From Bacteroidales bacterium (GTDB lineage Bacteria > Bacteroidota > Bacteroidia > Bacteroidales > UBA932), in NCBI GenBank assembly GCA_017447815.1, contig JAFSMS010000024.1:1-54157 (forward strand): a stretch of DNA of 54,157 nucleotides. Reading direction: 5' to 3'. Below are positions 45,128-53,039 of this stretch, one piece after another. Positions within the stretch are counted from its first letter, which is position 1. Each line of letters starts with the position of its first letter. Below the pieces are notes generated by a model, which was not told the origin of the DNA, made no database searches, and saw only the letters and a list, made by a program, of their open reading frames with translations. Made by a program: the position numbers and the translations under genes.

Positions 45128-46773
45128 TGAAACGTACTGTGTTCATCCTCCTTACCTTCCTCTTCCCCCTGACCTTATCGGCCCAGGAGATCAGGGACAT
45201 GGACATCCGTGTGGAGGTGGCGCAGAACGGCAGCGCCACGGTGACCACCGACTGGGACGTCACCGTGACCAGCGGCACGGAATGGTACATCCCCGTGGGC
45301 AATCTGGGGCCCATGAAAGTGACTTCCCTCAAGGTGTCCGAAGACGGAAAGACCTTCGTGGACGAGGGGTTCAACTGGGATTCCGGCCGTTCCCTGGAGC
45401 AGAAAAAGAGACGGAGCGGCCTGGTCCGCAAAACCGACGGCGTGGAACTTTGCTGGGGCCAGGGTTCCCTGGGTGACCACAAATGGCGCTCGGTGGTGAA
45501 GATGACCGGCCTGGTGCAGGGCATGACCGACTTTGACGGCTTCAACTTCCAGTTCGTGAACACCCAGATGGTGGCGGGGCCGCAGCACGTGAAGGTGACC
45601 ATCGTTAACAAGACCGGCGGGCCGGAGTGGACATCGGCCGATACCAAAGTCTGGGCCTTCGGCTTCAAGGGCTCCATCTACGTGATAGACGGCGCCGTGG
45701 TGGCCGAGACAAACCGGCCCATGAAAAAGAGCAACCATGTGACCCTCATGGTGCGCTTCGACAAGGGGATGTTTGCCCCCGAAGTAACCAAGAACTCCTC
45801 CTTCGCCGCCATGGAGAAAACGGCCAAGAAGGGCAGCAGCTACAATATCCTCTCCGACACCAAGGCCTGGGGGCCGTATCTGCTGGGTGCCGGCATCCTG
45901 GCCCTTCTCATCTGGATTCTGGGCGCTTTTACCACCGGAAACAAATACCGGAAAAAGCTCTTCGGCACCCGCAAGATCGAGGGCTGGTGCCGCGACGTGC
46001 CGCTGGACGGCAATCTCTTTGCCGCTTATTATGTGGTGGATTCCAGCCGGCGTTTCTATCTGGACGGAAACAAGTATACCCGCAACGTCATGGGCGCAGT
46101 GTTCCTCAAATGGATGCTGGAAGGGAAGGTGAGCATCCGGCCCGGACGCACAAAAAAACGCATCAGAATGGTGCTGCAGGAGAACAGAGCGTTTGATAAC
46201 CCCGTAGAGGAGGAACTCTATGAGATGTGCGTAGATGCTGCTGGAAGGGACCTGATCCTGGAGCCCAGGGAATTCAAGCGCTGGTCCAGGCGCCACTATA
46301 CATACATCCAGAACTGGCCGTACCAGGCTCGGGGCAAGGGACGCAGTTTCCTGCTCCGGAAAGGCTTCATAGACAAGCGCGACCGCGGTACGGAAAAGGG
46401 CTTCGGCCCCATGAAGGAGGTGATTGAATTTAAGCACTTTCTTGAAGATTTCACCATCTTGAACCAGCGGGCGATTCCCGAGGTGCATCTTTGGAACCAG
46501 TACCTGATTTACGCAACGCTGTTTGGCATTGCCGATAAGGTGAGCCGGCAAATGCAGAAATCCTATCCCGTTGACTTTGCCAAGTATTCGCAGGACCATC
46601 TGTTTGAAGGGTTCAGCGTGGCTGCGCTGACATTCCTGGTACAGAAACTAGCCGAAGCGGCCGTGCGCGCAGCCTCCACGCAGGCGGCCCGCGAGAGCGG
46701 CGAAGGCGGCAGCAGTTCCGTTGGCGGTGGCGGCGGTCATTCCGGCGGCGGCGTAGGCGGCGGAAGCCGATAA
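45124..46773 (+). CDS. DUF2207 membrane protein
   Basis: The 549-residue protein has a signal peptide (FILLTFLFPLTLSAQ), an extracytoplasmic beta-rich domain of about 210 residues (EVAQNGSATVTTDWDV), a membrane helix near residue 260 (YLLGAGILALLIWILGAF), a cytoplasmic domain and a C-terminus rich in Gly (GGGGGHSGGGVGGGSR). This layout is that of DUF2207 (YciQ-like) predicted membrane proteins, whose function is unknown. Usual members carry further membrane helices in the middle. The ATG overlaps the stop of the metallopeptidase gene by four bases; a second ATG follows directly. Confidence 0.8.
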   Translation: MMKRTVFILLTFLFPLTLSAQEIRDMDIRVEVAQNGSATVTTDWDVTVTSGTEWYIPVGNLGPMKVTSLKVSEDGKTFVDEGFNWDSGRSLEQKKRRSGLVRKTDGVELCWGQGSLGDHKWRSVVKMTGLVQGMTDFDGFNFQFVNTQMVAGPQHVKVTIVNKTGGPEWTSADTKVWAFGFKGSIYVIDGAVVAETNRPMKKSNHVTLMVRFDKGMFAPEVTKNSSFAAMEKTAKKGSSYNILSDTKAWGPYLLGAGILALLIWILGAFTTGNKYRKKLFGTRKIEGWCRDVPLDGNLFAAYYVVDSSRRFYLDGNKYTRNVMGAVFLKWMLEGKVSIRPGRTKKRIRMVLQENRAFDNPVEEELYEMCVDAAGRDLILEPREFKRWSRRHYTYIQNWPYQARGKGRSFLLRKGFIDKRDRGTEKGFGPMKEVIEFKHFLEDFTILNQRAIPEVHLWNQYLIYATLFGIADKVSRQMQKSYPVDFAKYSQDHLFEGFSVAALTFLVQKLAEAAVRAASTQAARESGEGGSSSVGGGGGHSGGGVGGGSR

Positions 46774-46786
46774 TAAAACAACGACT

Positions 46787-47158
46787 ATGATAAAGAAGCT
46801 ATTACTCATTGTTTGGGCCGGCATCCTGGCTGGAACCCTCACGGCACAGGCCCAGAACTGGACGCTGTCCCAGACCAAAACTTATGGAGCCGGCGGTGCC
46901 TTATCCGAGAATCATTCGCTGACTATCGTCAAAGAATCCATGAAGATTGCCGCCATCGTAGGACGCGGAACAAAAAAAGATTTCATAGACCTGTTTTTCC
47001 TCCTCAAACAGTTTTCACTTCGCGAAATATTGGATTTGTACCTGCAGAAATATCCGGATGGATCAGTCTTTATTGCCATGAAAAGCCTGTCATACTTTGA
47101 AGATGCAGAGCCGGACCCCTGGTCAGCCTCGAAAAAGTGGGCTAAAAAGCGTAAATGA
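46787..47158 (+). pseudogene. Chimera of a secreted protein and AbiEii C-terminal part
   Basis: The 123-residue frame begins with a signal peptide (IKKLLLIVWAGILAGTLTAQ) and about 28 further residues of a secreted protein. From residue 52 (46940 on) it reads MKIAAIVGRGTKKDFIDLFF and YLQKYPDGSVFIAMKSLSYF, which is the C-terminal block of AbiEii/AbiGii nucleotidyltransferase toxins (KIxAIxGRGxKKDFIDL). The toxin part lacks its catalytic N-terminal half. The join looks like a deletion fusing two genes in frame. It overlaps the convergent DUF456 gene by 17 bases. Confidence 0.7.
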
Positions 47159-47636
47159 CAATGTAAAACAGCATGACGGCGCTGCAGATGAGTTTGAGGC
47201 CGGTGCCGAACATAAAGCCCAGGAAAGCCCCCAGGGCCGATTTCAACGATTTGGCAGGCGGCATCTGGGCAAACACCAACTCTCCGATGAGCGCGCCCAG
47301 CAGCGACCCCAGGATCATGCCCACCGGGGGAACGATGAGTCCCGCAAAAAGGCCGATCATGGCTCCCAGGCTGCCGTACTTGCTCCCGCCCGTGATTTTG
47401 GTGAACCAGGCCGGGACAATGTAATCCAGCACGCTCACGACAATCACGACGGCCAGCCACACCAGCAGGAAGGTGGTGCCCATGGGCTCTCCGGCCCCGT
47501 TGGTCCCGGAGCCCCAGATATAAAGGACGAGCAGCCCCACCCAACTCAGCGGAGGTCCCGGAAGGGCGGGCGCCACGCTTCCGATGATGCCCACGATTCC
47601 CAGGATAATGGCCAGAATGGCGATGAATGTTTCCAT
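47142..47636 (-). CDS. DUF456 membrane protein
   Basis: The 164-residue protein is almost wholly hydrophobic, with about four helices and Gly-rich turns. The blocks GSVAPALPGPPLSWVGLLVL and YGSLGAMIGLFAGLIVPPVG, then GMILGSLLGALIGEL, define the DUF456 family of small membrane proteins. No function is established. A TATTTTTG box on the minus strand lies so close to the ATG (five bases) that the mRNA would be nearly leaderless. Confidence 0.9.
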   Translation of the reverse strand: METFIAILAIILGIVGIIGSVAPALPGPPLSWVGLLVLYIWGSGTNGAGEPMGTTFLLVWLAVVIVVSVLDYIVPAWFTKITGGSKYGSLGAMIGLFAGLIVPPVGMILGSLLGALIGELVFAQMPPAKSLKSALGAFLGFMFGTGLKLICSAVMLFYIVIYAF

Positions 47637-47640
47637 GCTT

Positions 47641-47661
47641 CAAAAATATTGTTTATCTTTG
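47641..47661. promoter_or_regulatory. Overlapping divergent promoters
   Basis: Minus-strand TATTTTTG (47641-47648) and plus-strand TATCTTTG (47654-47661) are separated by only five bases. Polymerases for the DUF456 and aminopeptidase genes should exclude each other here. Confidence 0.6.
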
Positions 47662-47685
47662 AGGAAACAAAAGCCATACCAAAAT

Positions 47686-49080
47686 ATGTTCGCAAAAGAA
47701 GTGTATATGCGCCGCCGGGCTGCGCTCCTTGGGAAAATGCGGGAAGCCGGGCAGTCCGGACTCGTCCTTTTCGTGGGCAATGCCGATGCCCCGGCCCAGT
47801 ATAAAGACAATTGCTATAAATGGCGTCAGGACAGTTCCTGGCTGTATTTCATGGGGTTGGACGAGCCTCTGATGGCCGCCATCCTGGATATCGACTCCGG
47901 AGCCGAAACCCTTTTTGCCGACGATGTGGAAATTGACGACATCATCTGGATGGGCCCCCAGCCGTCGGTCCGCTCCAAGGCCGACGCCGTGGGCATTGCC
48001 CATACGGCCCCTTACGCGGCTCTGGGCCAGGCCGTTTCGCTGGCACAGAAAAGCGGCCGCTCCATCCATTTCCTGCCCCCGTCCCGCTATTTCAACACCC
48101 TCAAACTGATGGAACTGCTGGGCGTCAAGGATGTCAAAAGCAATGTGTCGGAGTCGCTTACAAAGGCCGTCATTTCCCTGCGCCTGATCAAGGAAGATAT
48201 TGAGATTGAGGCGCTTGACCGTGCCTGCGACCTGGGCTTCGAGATGCATTCCATCGGCCGGGATGCCATTGTCCCCGGAATTGTGGAGCAGGAGATTGTG
48301 GGTAAAATGGAAGGCATGGCCCTTGCCAAAGGCTGGGGCGTCTCCTTCCCCACCATCCTCACCCAGCACGGCGAAACCCTGCACAACCACGGACACGCCG
48401 CCATTGTCGAAGCGGGCAAACTGATGGTGATCGACGCCGGCGTTGAGAGCAACGAGCACTATGCCAGCGACTTCACCCGTACCTATCCCACTTCCGGAAA
48501 ATTCACGCAGAAGCAGCGGGAAATTTACCAGATTGTGTACGAGTGCAACGAACTGGCGTTCCAGTTGGCCAAGCCGGGCATCACCTACCGGGAAGTCCAT
48601 CTGGCCACGGCCCGCAAAATGCTGGAATGCCTCAGCGGCCTGGGTCTGGTGAAGGGAAACCTGGACGAGATGGTGGCCGCAGGCATTGCCGGCCTTTTCC
48701 AGCCCCACGGCCTGGGCCACAACATGGGCCTGGACGTGCACGACATGGAAGACCTGGGAGAGAACCTGGTGGGCTACGACCCCGACCAGACCCGCGCCCG
48801 GCAGCTGGGCCTGCGCTCCCTGCGCATGGCGCGCCGCCTGCAGCCCGGCCATGTGATTACGGACGAACCCGGCATCTACTTCATCCCCGCCCTCATCGAA
48901 AAGTTCAAAAGAGAGGGCCTGGGACACGATTTTGTGAATTACGCCAAACTGGAGGCCTATTATGACTTCGGCGGCATCCGCCTGGAGGACGACGTCCTTA
49001 TCACGGAGGGCGGCGCCCGCCGCCTGGGTTCCCGCCGCCTTCCCATCAGTCCCGACGACGTTGAAGCAGTCATGAAATGA
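47686..49080 (+). CDS. Aminopeptidase P family metallopeptidase
   Basis: The 464-residue protein has an N-terminal creatinase-like domain and a C-terminal pita-bread fold. The dimetal ligands are visible as VIDAGVE, SDFTRTYP, QPHGLGHNMG, DEPGIYFIP and RLEDDVLIT (Asp, Asp, His, Glu, Glu). Aminopeptidase P removes N-terminal residues before proline in the cytoplasm. The chosen ATG follows the promoter box by about 25 bases and gives the usual length. The stop overlaps the next start (ATGA). Confidence 0.92.
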   Translation: MFAKEVYMRRRAALLGKMREAGQSGLVLFVGNADAPAQYKDNCYKWRQDSSWLYFMGLDEPLMAAILDIDSGAETLFADDVEIDDIIWMGPQPSVRSKADAVGIAHTAPYAALGQAVSLAQKSGRSIHFLPPSRYFNTLKLMELLGVKDVKSNVSESLTKAVISLRLIKEDIEIEALDRACDLGFEMHSIGRDAIVPGIVEQEIVGKMEGMALAKGWGVSFPTILTQHGETLHNHGHAAIVEAGKLMVIDAGVESNEHYASDFTRTYPTSGKFTQKQREIYQIVYECNELAFQLAKPGITYREVHLATARKMLECLSGLGLVKGNLDEMVAAGIAGLFQPHGLGHNMGLDVHDMEDLGENLVGYDPDQTRARQLGLRSLRMARRLQPGHVITDEPGIYFIPALIEKFKREGLGHDFVNYAKLEAYYDFGGIRLEDDVLITEGGARRLGSRRLPISPDDVEAVMK

Positions 49081-49736
49081 ACGTCTTCACCCATTATAAG
49101 GCCGAGATCCGGTTCGCCGTCATCCTCGTCGCCGTCGTAGCGTTCAGCCTTTGGGCTTCGCGCTTTATTCCCGACGACTACTTTGACGGGGCCATCACGC
49201 CCATCCTTATGTCGGCCTCCACGGCCGTCGCCCTTTGCTGTGCCTGGATTACCGCCCGGCATACAGAGGGATACCGTTTGCGCAGGATATGGGCGTGGAC
49301 GCTTCTTCTCTGGGGCCTTCTGGATGGGATATATGTGGTTTCCTGGCTGTTCATGGGTAAGCCCGTGATGAATATGGGCGCATACGAGCTCACCACCATG
49401 GAGATTGCGCTTGGAAACCTGCTGGGCTGGTCCCTGCTACTGTTTCCCACGGAGGCGCTCCGCCCGGGTTGGTTAAACGTCCGGCGCGCCCTGCTTCAGA
49501 TCCTGCCCATGAACCGCACCTACCTTTCCCAGTTCATCCACGCGGAATACGACTGCAGTTTTTACCTTTTCGTGAACCGTTATCGCATAGAGGAAGCCAA
49601 GCGTCTTATGGCCGATAATCCCGATATGAAGATGGCTGAGATTTCGGCCAGCTGCGGCTTCTCTTCGCCCTCCGTCTTCAGCCGCACCTTCACCGCCATC
49701 GCCGGCCAGTCGCCCAGCGAATGGGGGAAAATTTGA
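49077..49736 (+). CDS. Membrane AraC-type regulator with apparent internal deletion
   Basis: The 219-residue protein has about four membrane helices in its first 130 residues and the end of an AraC helix-turn-helix (MNRTYLSQFIHAEYDCSFYL, VNRYRIEEAKRLMADNPDMK, SASCGFSSPSVFSRTFTAIA). Relatives with this layout are longer, about 300 residues or more. Here the membrane part (RRALLQILP) runs straight into MNRTYLS, the recognition helix of the first HTH, so the remaining helices and the start of the domain seem to have been lost. It may be inactive or a non-binding variant. It overlaps the aminopeptidase gene by four bases. Confidence 0.7.
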   Translation: MNVFTHYKAEIRFAVILVAVVAFSLWASRFIPDDYFDGAITPILMSASTAVALCCAWITARHTEGYRLRRIWAWTLLLWGLLDGIYVVSWLFMGKPVMNMGAYELTTMEIALGNLLGWSLLLFPTEALRPGWLNVRRALLQILPMNRTYLSQFIHAEYDCSFYLFVNRYRIEEAKRLMADNPDMKMAEISASCGFSSPSVFSRTFTAIAGQSPSEWGKI

Positions 49737-49807
49737 TTCTGCGGGAAATATCTAACTATTTTTACGATGAAAAAGAAGAAATTCTTCCTTTTCTGTGAAA
49801 ATATTGC

Positions 49808-49815
49808 TATCTTTG
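49808..49815 (+). promoter_or_regulatory. -7 box of the abiE locus
   Basis: TATCTTTG matches TAnnTTTG and stands 20 bases before the ATG of the antitoxin gene. The AraC-type gene ends 70 bases upstream, so the locus has its own promoter. Confidence 0.6.
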
Positions 49816-49835
49816 TACGGCATTAAATAATAGTG

Positions 49836-50468
49836 ATGTACCAGAAGAATCCATTATTGCAATTTGCCGGTATCCCCGTATCGGGAGCAGACATCAAGTC
49901 CTGCTTCCAAAACCTCGCGTCACCGGAAAAGAAGATACAAGCGCTGGAGAAAAGCGGCGAACTGGTCCGACTTAAGCGAGACCTCTATATCGTCAATGAG
50001 GAGTTTAGCGGAATGGTTACGGACGTGAGACTCTGTGCCAATCACCTATACGGCCCATCTTACGTTTCCTTCCAATGGGCGCTTCGCTATTATGGAATGA
50101 TTCCGGAACAGGTCTTCCTGATGACATCGGCAACCACCAAGCGTTCCCGTATGTTTGAAACCCCTATCGGGAACTTCAGTTATGTCCAGGTCACTACAAA
50201 ATACTTCCCCATCGGCGTAGAAAGCAGACAGGAAGAGGGTATCGGCTTCCTTATGGCCAGCCGGGAGAAGGCCCTGTGTGACACCATTTTACTGGACAAC
50301 TTTGTTCCCCACCAGTCTGTGAAATCTTTGGCCGTGTACCTTGAAGAGGATATGAGGCTGGATATGGATATCCTTTCAGAATTGGATGCCGATATTGTCC
50401 AGCAGTGCGCCCAAGCCGGACGAAAGACACAAATATTCAAGAATCTGATAAAGCTAATAAGGCAATGA
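49836..50468 (+). CDS. AbiEi-type antitoxin
   Basis: The 210-residue protein has an N-terminal winged helix (LASPEKKIQALEKSGELVRL, then KRDLYIVNE) and a C-terminal domain with YGPSYVSFQWALRYYGMIPE and REKALCDTILLDN. This is the AbiEi transcriptional regulator and antitoxin of the type IV AbiE system, which represses its own operon and neutralises the AbiEii nucleotidyltransferase. A GTG one codon earlier could also serve as start. It overlaps the toxin gene by four bases, as in intact systems, but the toxin gene is broken. Confidence 0.85.
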   Translation: MYQKNPLLQFAGIPVSGADIKSCFQNLASPEKKIQALEKSGELVRLKRDLYIVNEEFSGMVTDVRLCANHLYGPSYVSFQWALRYYGMIPEQVFLMTSATTKRSRMFETPIGNFSYVQVTTKYFPIGVESRQEEGIGFLMASREKALCDTILLDNFVPHQSVKSLAVYLEEDMRLDMDILSELDADIVQQCAQAGRKTQIFKNLIKLIRQ

Positions 50469-50665
50469 CAACATACGAGTCAATGCTGGCCGCTTATAGA
50501 AATGATAGCGGCAGCACGGCAACAAAGAACGCCGAGCAGGAGGTGTGCCAGAAGATTGCACTGGCCGGTCTGCATCGGGGCGGCTTTTTTGACCACGCCG
50601 CATTTTATGGCGGCACTTGTCTGCGTATGTTTTACGGCCTCCCCAGGTTTTCTTATCGCAAGTAA
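50465..50665 (+). pseudogene. AbiEii toxin gene, cut by the RIT element
   Basis: The first 63 residues are AbiEii-like, running up to AFYGGTCLRMFYGLPRFS, the first half of the nucleotidyltransferase motif (GGTxLR then FSxDxD). The left end of the mobile element then begins, and it supplies the codons TAT CGC AAG and a TAA stop. The two catalytic Asp residues and the rest of the protein are lost. The last five bases of the window (CTCAG), beyond the element, may be the start of the displaced 3-prime part. Confidence 0.85.
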
Positions 50666-50680
50666 AAGATTATCCAAAGT
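50653..50680. repeat. Left terminal inverted repeat of the RIT element
   Basis: The repeat starts with TTATCGCAAG and ends with TTATCCAAAGT. It matches the reverse complement of 54125-54152 at 27 of 28 positions. The TAA inside it ends the toxin frame. Confidence 0.9.
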
Positions 50681-50794
50681 ACCCTCCTCTCAGTTCCTAT
50701 AACTTTCTGATTTTCAACACTACTTTTGATAATATTGTTTTGATAAAAATACTGTTATCTTATGTATGAGCCCAAACATCATTAGTAACAGTAT

Positions 50795-52033
50795 ATGCAT
50801 CCAAAAACAACAAACATCAAAGAACTCGTGCGGGAGTGCGAGTTCTTTCTGCGCCAACTGAACTATTCAGAGGCCTGCATTGCAGTACACCGTCGGCAGT
50901 GGAATGACGGGATCATTCCCTATATGGCATCGAGGGGTATTGTCGAATACAATCCGATTATTGGCGCCGATTATTTGGCGTGTGCCACGAAGAACTCAGC
51001 GCCATCAACAAAACGTGCTCGCACCCGTAACATCCACATCCTTGATGAATACCTGGCAACAGGCAACGTCAGGAGGCGCATTGTTCATCTTGTAGACCAC
51101 ACATTACCTGGCGAGATTGGGAAAATTGCCCAATCATATTTGGCGTACATGAAAGAAATAAGGCGGTCTGAAGGGACTATTCTCAATCACCAAAGAATGT
51201 TGAGCTACTTCATCGTCGGGCTGAAATCTAAAGGGAAGGAGCACCTTTCTGACATTGACGAGCGTGACATACTTGACTTTGTTGACAATACGCAAGTTGC
51301 GAAGGATCATCACTTTTATACAATCCGCCAGTTCTGCAAATACCTTTATGAGCACGGACACGTGACCAGAAATCTTGGCTATGTAGTCGAACGCGCGAAC
51401 TTCCCTCAGAAAGAGAAACTTCCGTCCGTATATAGTGCAGAAGAAGTCAAGCAGATAGAATCTTCGGTCGAACAGTCCAGCAAGGTGGGAAAGCGTGACT
51501 ATGCAATCCTGCTCTTGGCATCAAGGTTAGGGCTTCGAGTATCAGACATTGCCGGTCTTACATTCGACAATATAGACTGGGACAATAACAGGATCGTCCT
51601 CAGGCAGCATAAGACTGGGAACCCCGTTGAGTTGCCGCTTTTACCAGAAGTCGGCGAAGCTATTGTCAATTACCTTCGCTATAGCCGTCCGGTATCAAAT
51701 CTTCCCAATGTGTTCCTGTCTGCATGTGCTCCGTATCGTCCAATGAATAGGCTCGGACTTAATGGCGTAGTTCTGCGAATCATGAGGGGTTCCGGGGTAA
51801 ATCTTAAAGGCAGGAAGTTTGGTCCTCACGCCATGCGCCATTCGCTTGCAAGCAACATGTTGAAGTCCGGAGCCTCCATATCCATCATCTCAGAGGCTTT
51901 GGGGCATGAAAGCAGCGAAACGACGCGTGAGTATCTGAGGATTGACGTTACCAGTCTGGCAAAATGTGCTCTGGACGTCACTCCGGTACCAGAATCTTTC
52001 TACAATCAGAATGGAGGGGCGTTCTATGATTAA
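50795..52033 (+). CDS. ritA: Tyrosine recombinase, first of the RIT trio
   Basis: The 412-residue protein has an N-terminal SAM-like core-binding domain and a C-terminal catalytic domain. The conserved residues are Arg248 in GLRVSD, Lys in RQHKTGN, the box HAMRHSLASN, His in EALGHESS and the Tyr nucleophile in TTREYLRI, so it should be active. It acts in site-specific strand exchange, together with the two following recombinases. The N-terminal part (LVRECEFFLRQLNYSEACI) is longer than in phage integrases. It overlaps the second gene by eight bases. Confidence 0.9.
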   Translation: MHPKTTNIKELVRECEFFLRQLNYSEACIAVHRRQWNDGIIPYMASRGIVEYNPIIGADYLACATKNSAPSTKRARTRNIHILDEYLATGNVRRRIVHLVDHTLPGEIGKIAQSYLAYMKEIRRSEGTILNHQRMLSYFIVGLKSKGKEHLSDIDERDILDFVDNTQVAKDHHFYTIRQFCKYLYEHGHVTRNLGYVVERANFPQKEKLPSVYSAEEVKQIESSVEQSSKVGKRDYAILLLASRLGLRVSDIAGLTFDNIDWDNNRIVLRQHKTGNPVELPLLPEVGEAIVNYLRYSRPVSNLPNVFLSACAPYRPMNRLGLNGVVLRIMRGSGVNLKGRKFGPHAMRHSLASNMLKSGASISIISEALGHESSETTREYLRIDVTSLAKCALDVTPVPESFYNQNGGAFYD

Positions 52034-53039
52034 CTACACCTACAAGAGCGTCTTCGCTCGTTTCTTCCTTGACTTCATACATATGAAGGATGCCATGGGA
52101 TACAGGACTCCGAAAATTGAGTACATATTCAAGGAACTCGATATCTTCTTTTCCAAAGAGACCGTAAAAGAACCGATTATCACGAAGCAGCTGATTGTAA
52201 AATGGCGGGGGGAGAAGGTGAATGAATCGGAACGGACATTGTATGACAAGTGGTCCATCATATCGCAGTTCTCCCGCTATATGGGGCATCTTGGCTATCC
52301 CTGTTATGTGCCTCCTATGCCGCTGAAGCACTTTAACCAAAACTCATTCATCCCATATATCTTTACCCATGAGCAGATACAAGCAATCTTCGATGCGAGT
52401 GACAGGCTCACAATGATATATAACAACATGGACAGCAAGATGTTCTGCGTTCCTGCGATGCTACGGCTTCTGTACGGGACTGGTTTGAGAATCGGGGAGG
52501 CCATCTCATTGACTAATGGCGATGTGGACTTTGAGGAAGGGACCATCCTGCTCCGGAAAACCAAAAATCAGCAGCAGCGTATCGTAATAATGTCACCTTC
52601 CTTGAAGGAGGTGTTGCGGCAATACGTGTCTTACAAGGGGAAACTGCCAATCCGCCACACGTTCGACAAGGACGCTCCTTTCTTTATATCTCCCAGCGGT
52701 TCCCCTGTAAGCAAGTGCGCATTCTATGGATGGTACAGAAAGCTACTACGGGCATGTAACATCCCTTTTATCGGTGACAACCGGGGGCCGCGAGTGCATG
52801 ACATCAGGCATACTTTTGCAGTTCATTCACTCATGAAACTAGTTAAGGAAGGTGTTGACATCTACTGCGCCCTTCCAATCCTTGCTACATACATGGGCCA
52901 TAAAACTTTGATGGGAACAGAACGGTATGTCCGGTTAACGCAGGAAATGTATCCAGACATCATCCATTTGGAGGAGTCCGTTTCCTCATATGTCTTTCCC
53001 TCTATCGCATTAATGAAACGAGCCGATGAAAACGAATGA
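52026..53039 (+). CDS. ritB: Tyrosine recombinase, second of the RIT trio
   Basis: The protein from this ATG has 337 residues; the frame is open further upstream inside the first gene, but MINYTYKSVFARFFLDFIHM is a normal recombinase start. Catalytic residues appear as GTGLRIGEA, KTKNQQQR, the box VHDIRHTFAVHSL, YMGHKTLMGT and the nucleophile in TERYVRL. The order of the three genes and the overlaps of 8 and 14 bases are those of a RIT element, in which all three recombinases are thought to be needed. Confidence 0.9.
   Translation: MINYTYKSVFARFFLDFIHMKDAMGYRTPKIEYIFKELDIFFSKETVKEPIITKQLIVKWRGEKVNESERTLYDKWSIISQFSRYMGHLGYPCYVPPMPLKHFNQNSFIPYIFTHEQIQAIFDASDRLTMIYNNMDSKMFCVPAMLRLLYGTGLRIGEAISLTNGDVDFEEGTILLRKTKNQQQRIVIMSPSLKEVLRQYVSYKGKLPIRHTFDKDAPFFISPSGSPVSKCAFYGWYRKLLRACNIPFIGDNRGPRVHDIRHTFAVHSLMKLVKEGVDIYCALPILATYMGHKTLMGTERYVRLTQEMYPDIIHLEESVSSYVFPSIALMKRADENE

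Noticed and set aside
49737-49835. A possible tRNA or small RNA in the gap before the abiE locus
   Set aside because: The stretch is AT-rich with no cloverleaf and only a promoter box.
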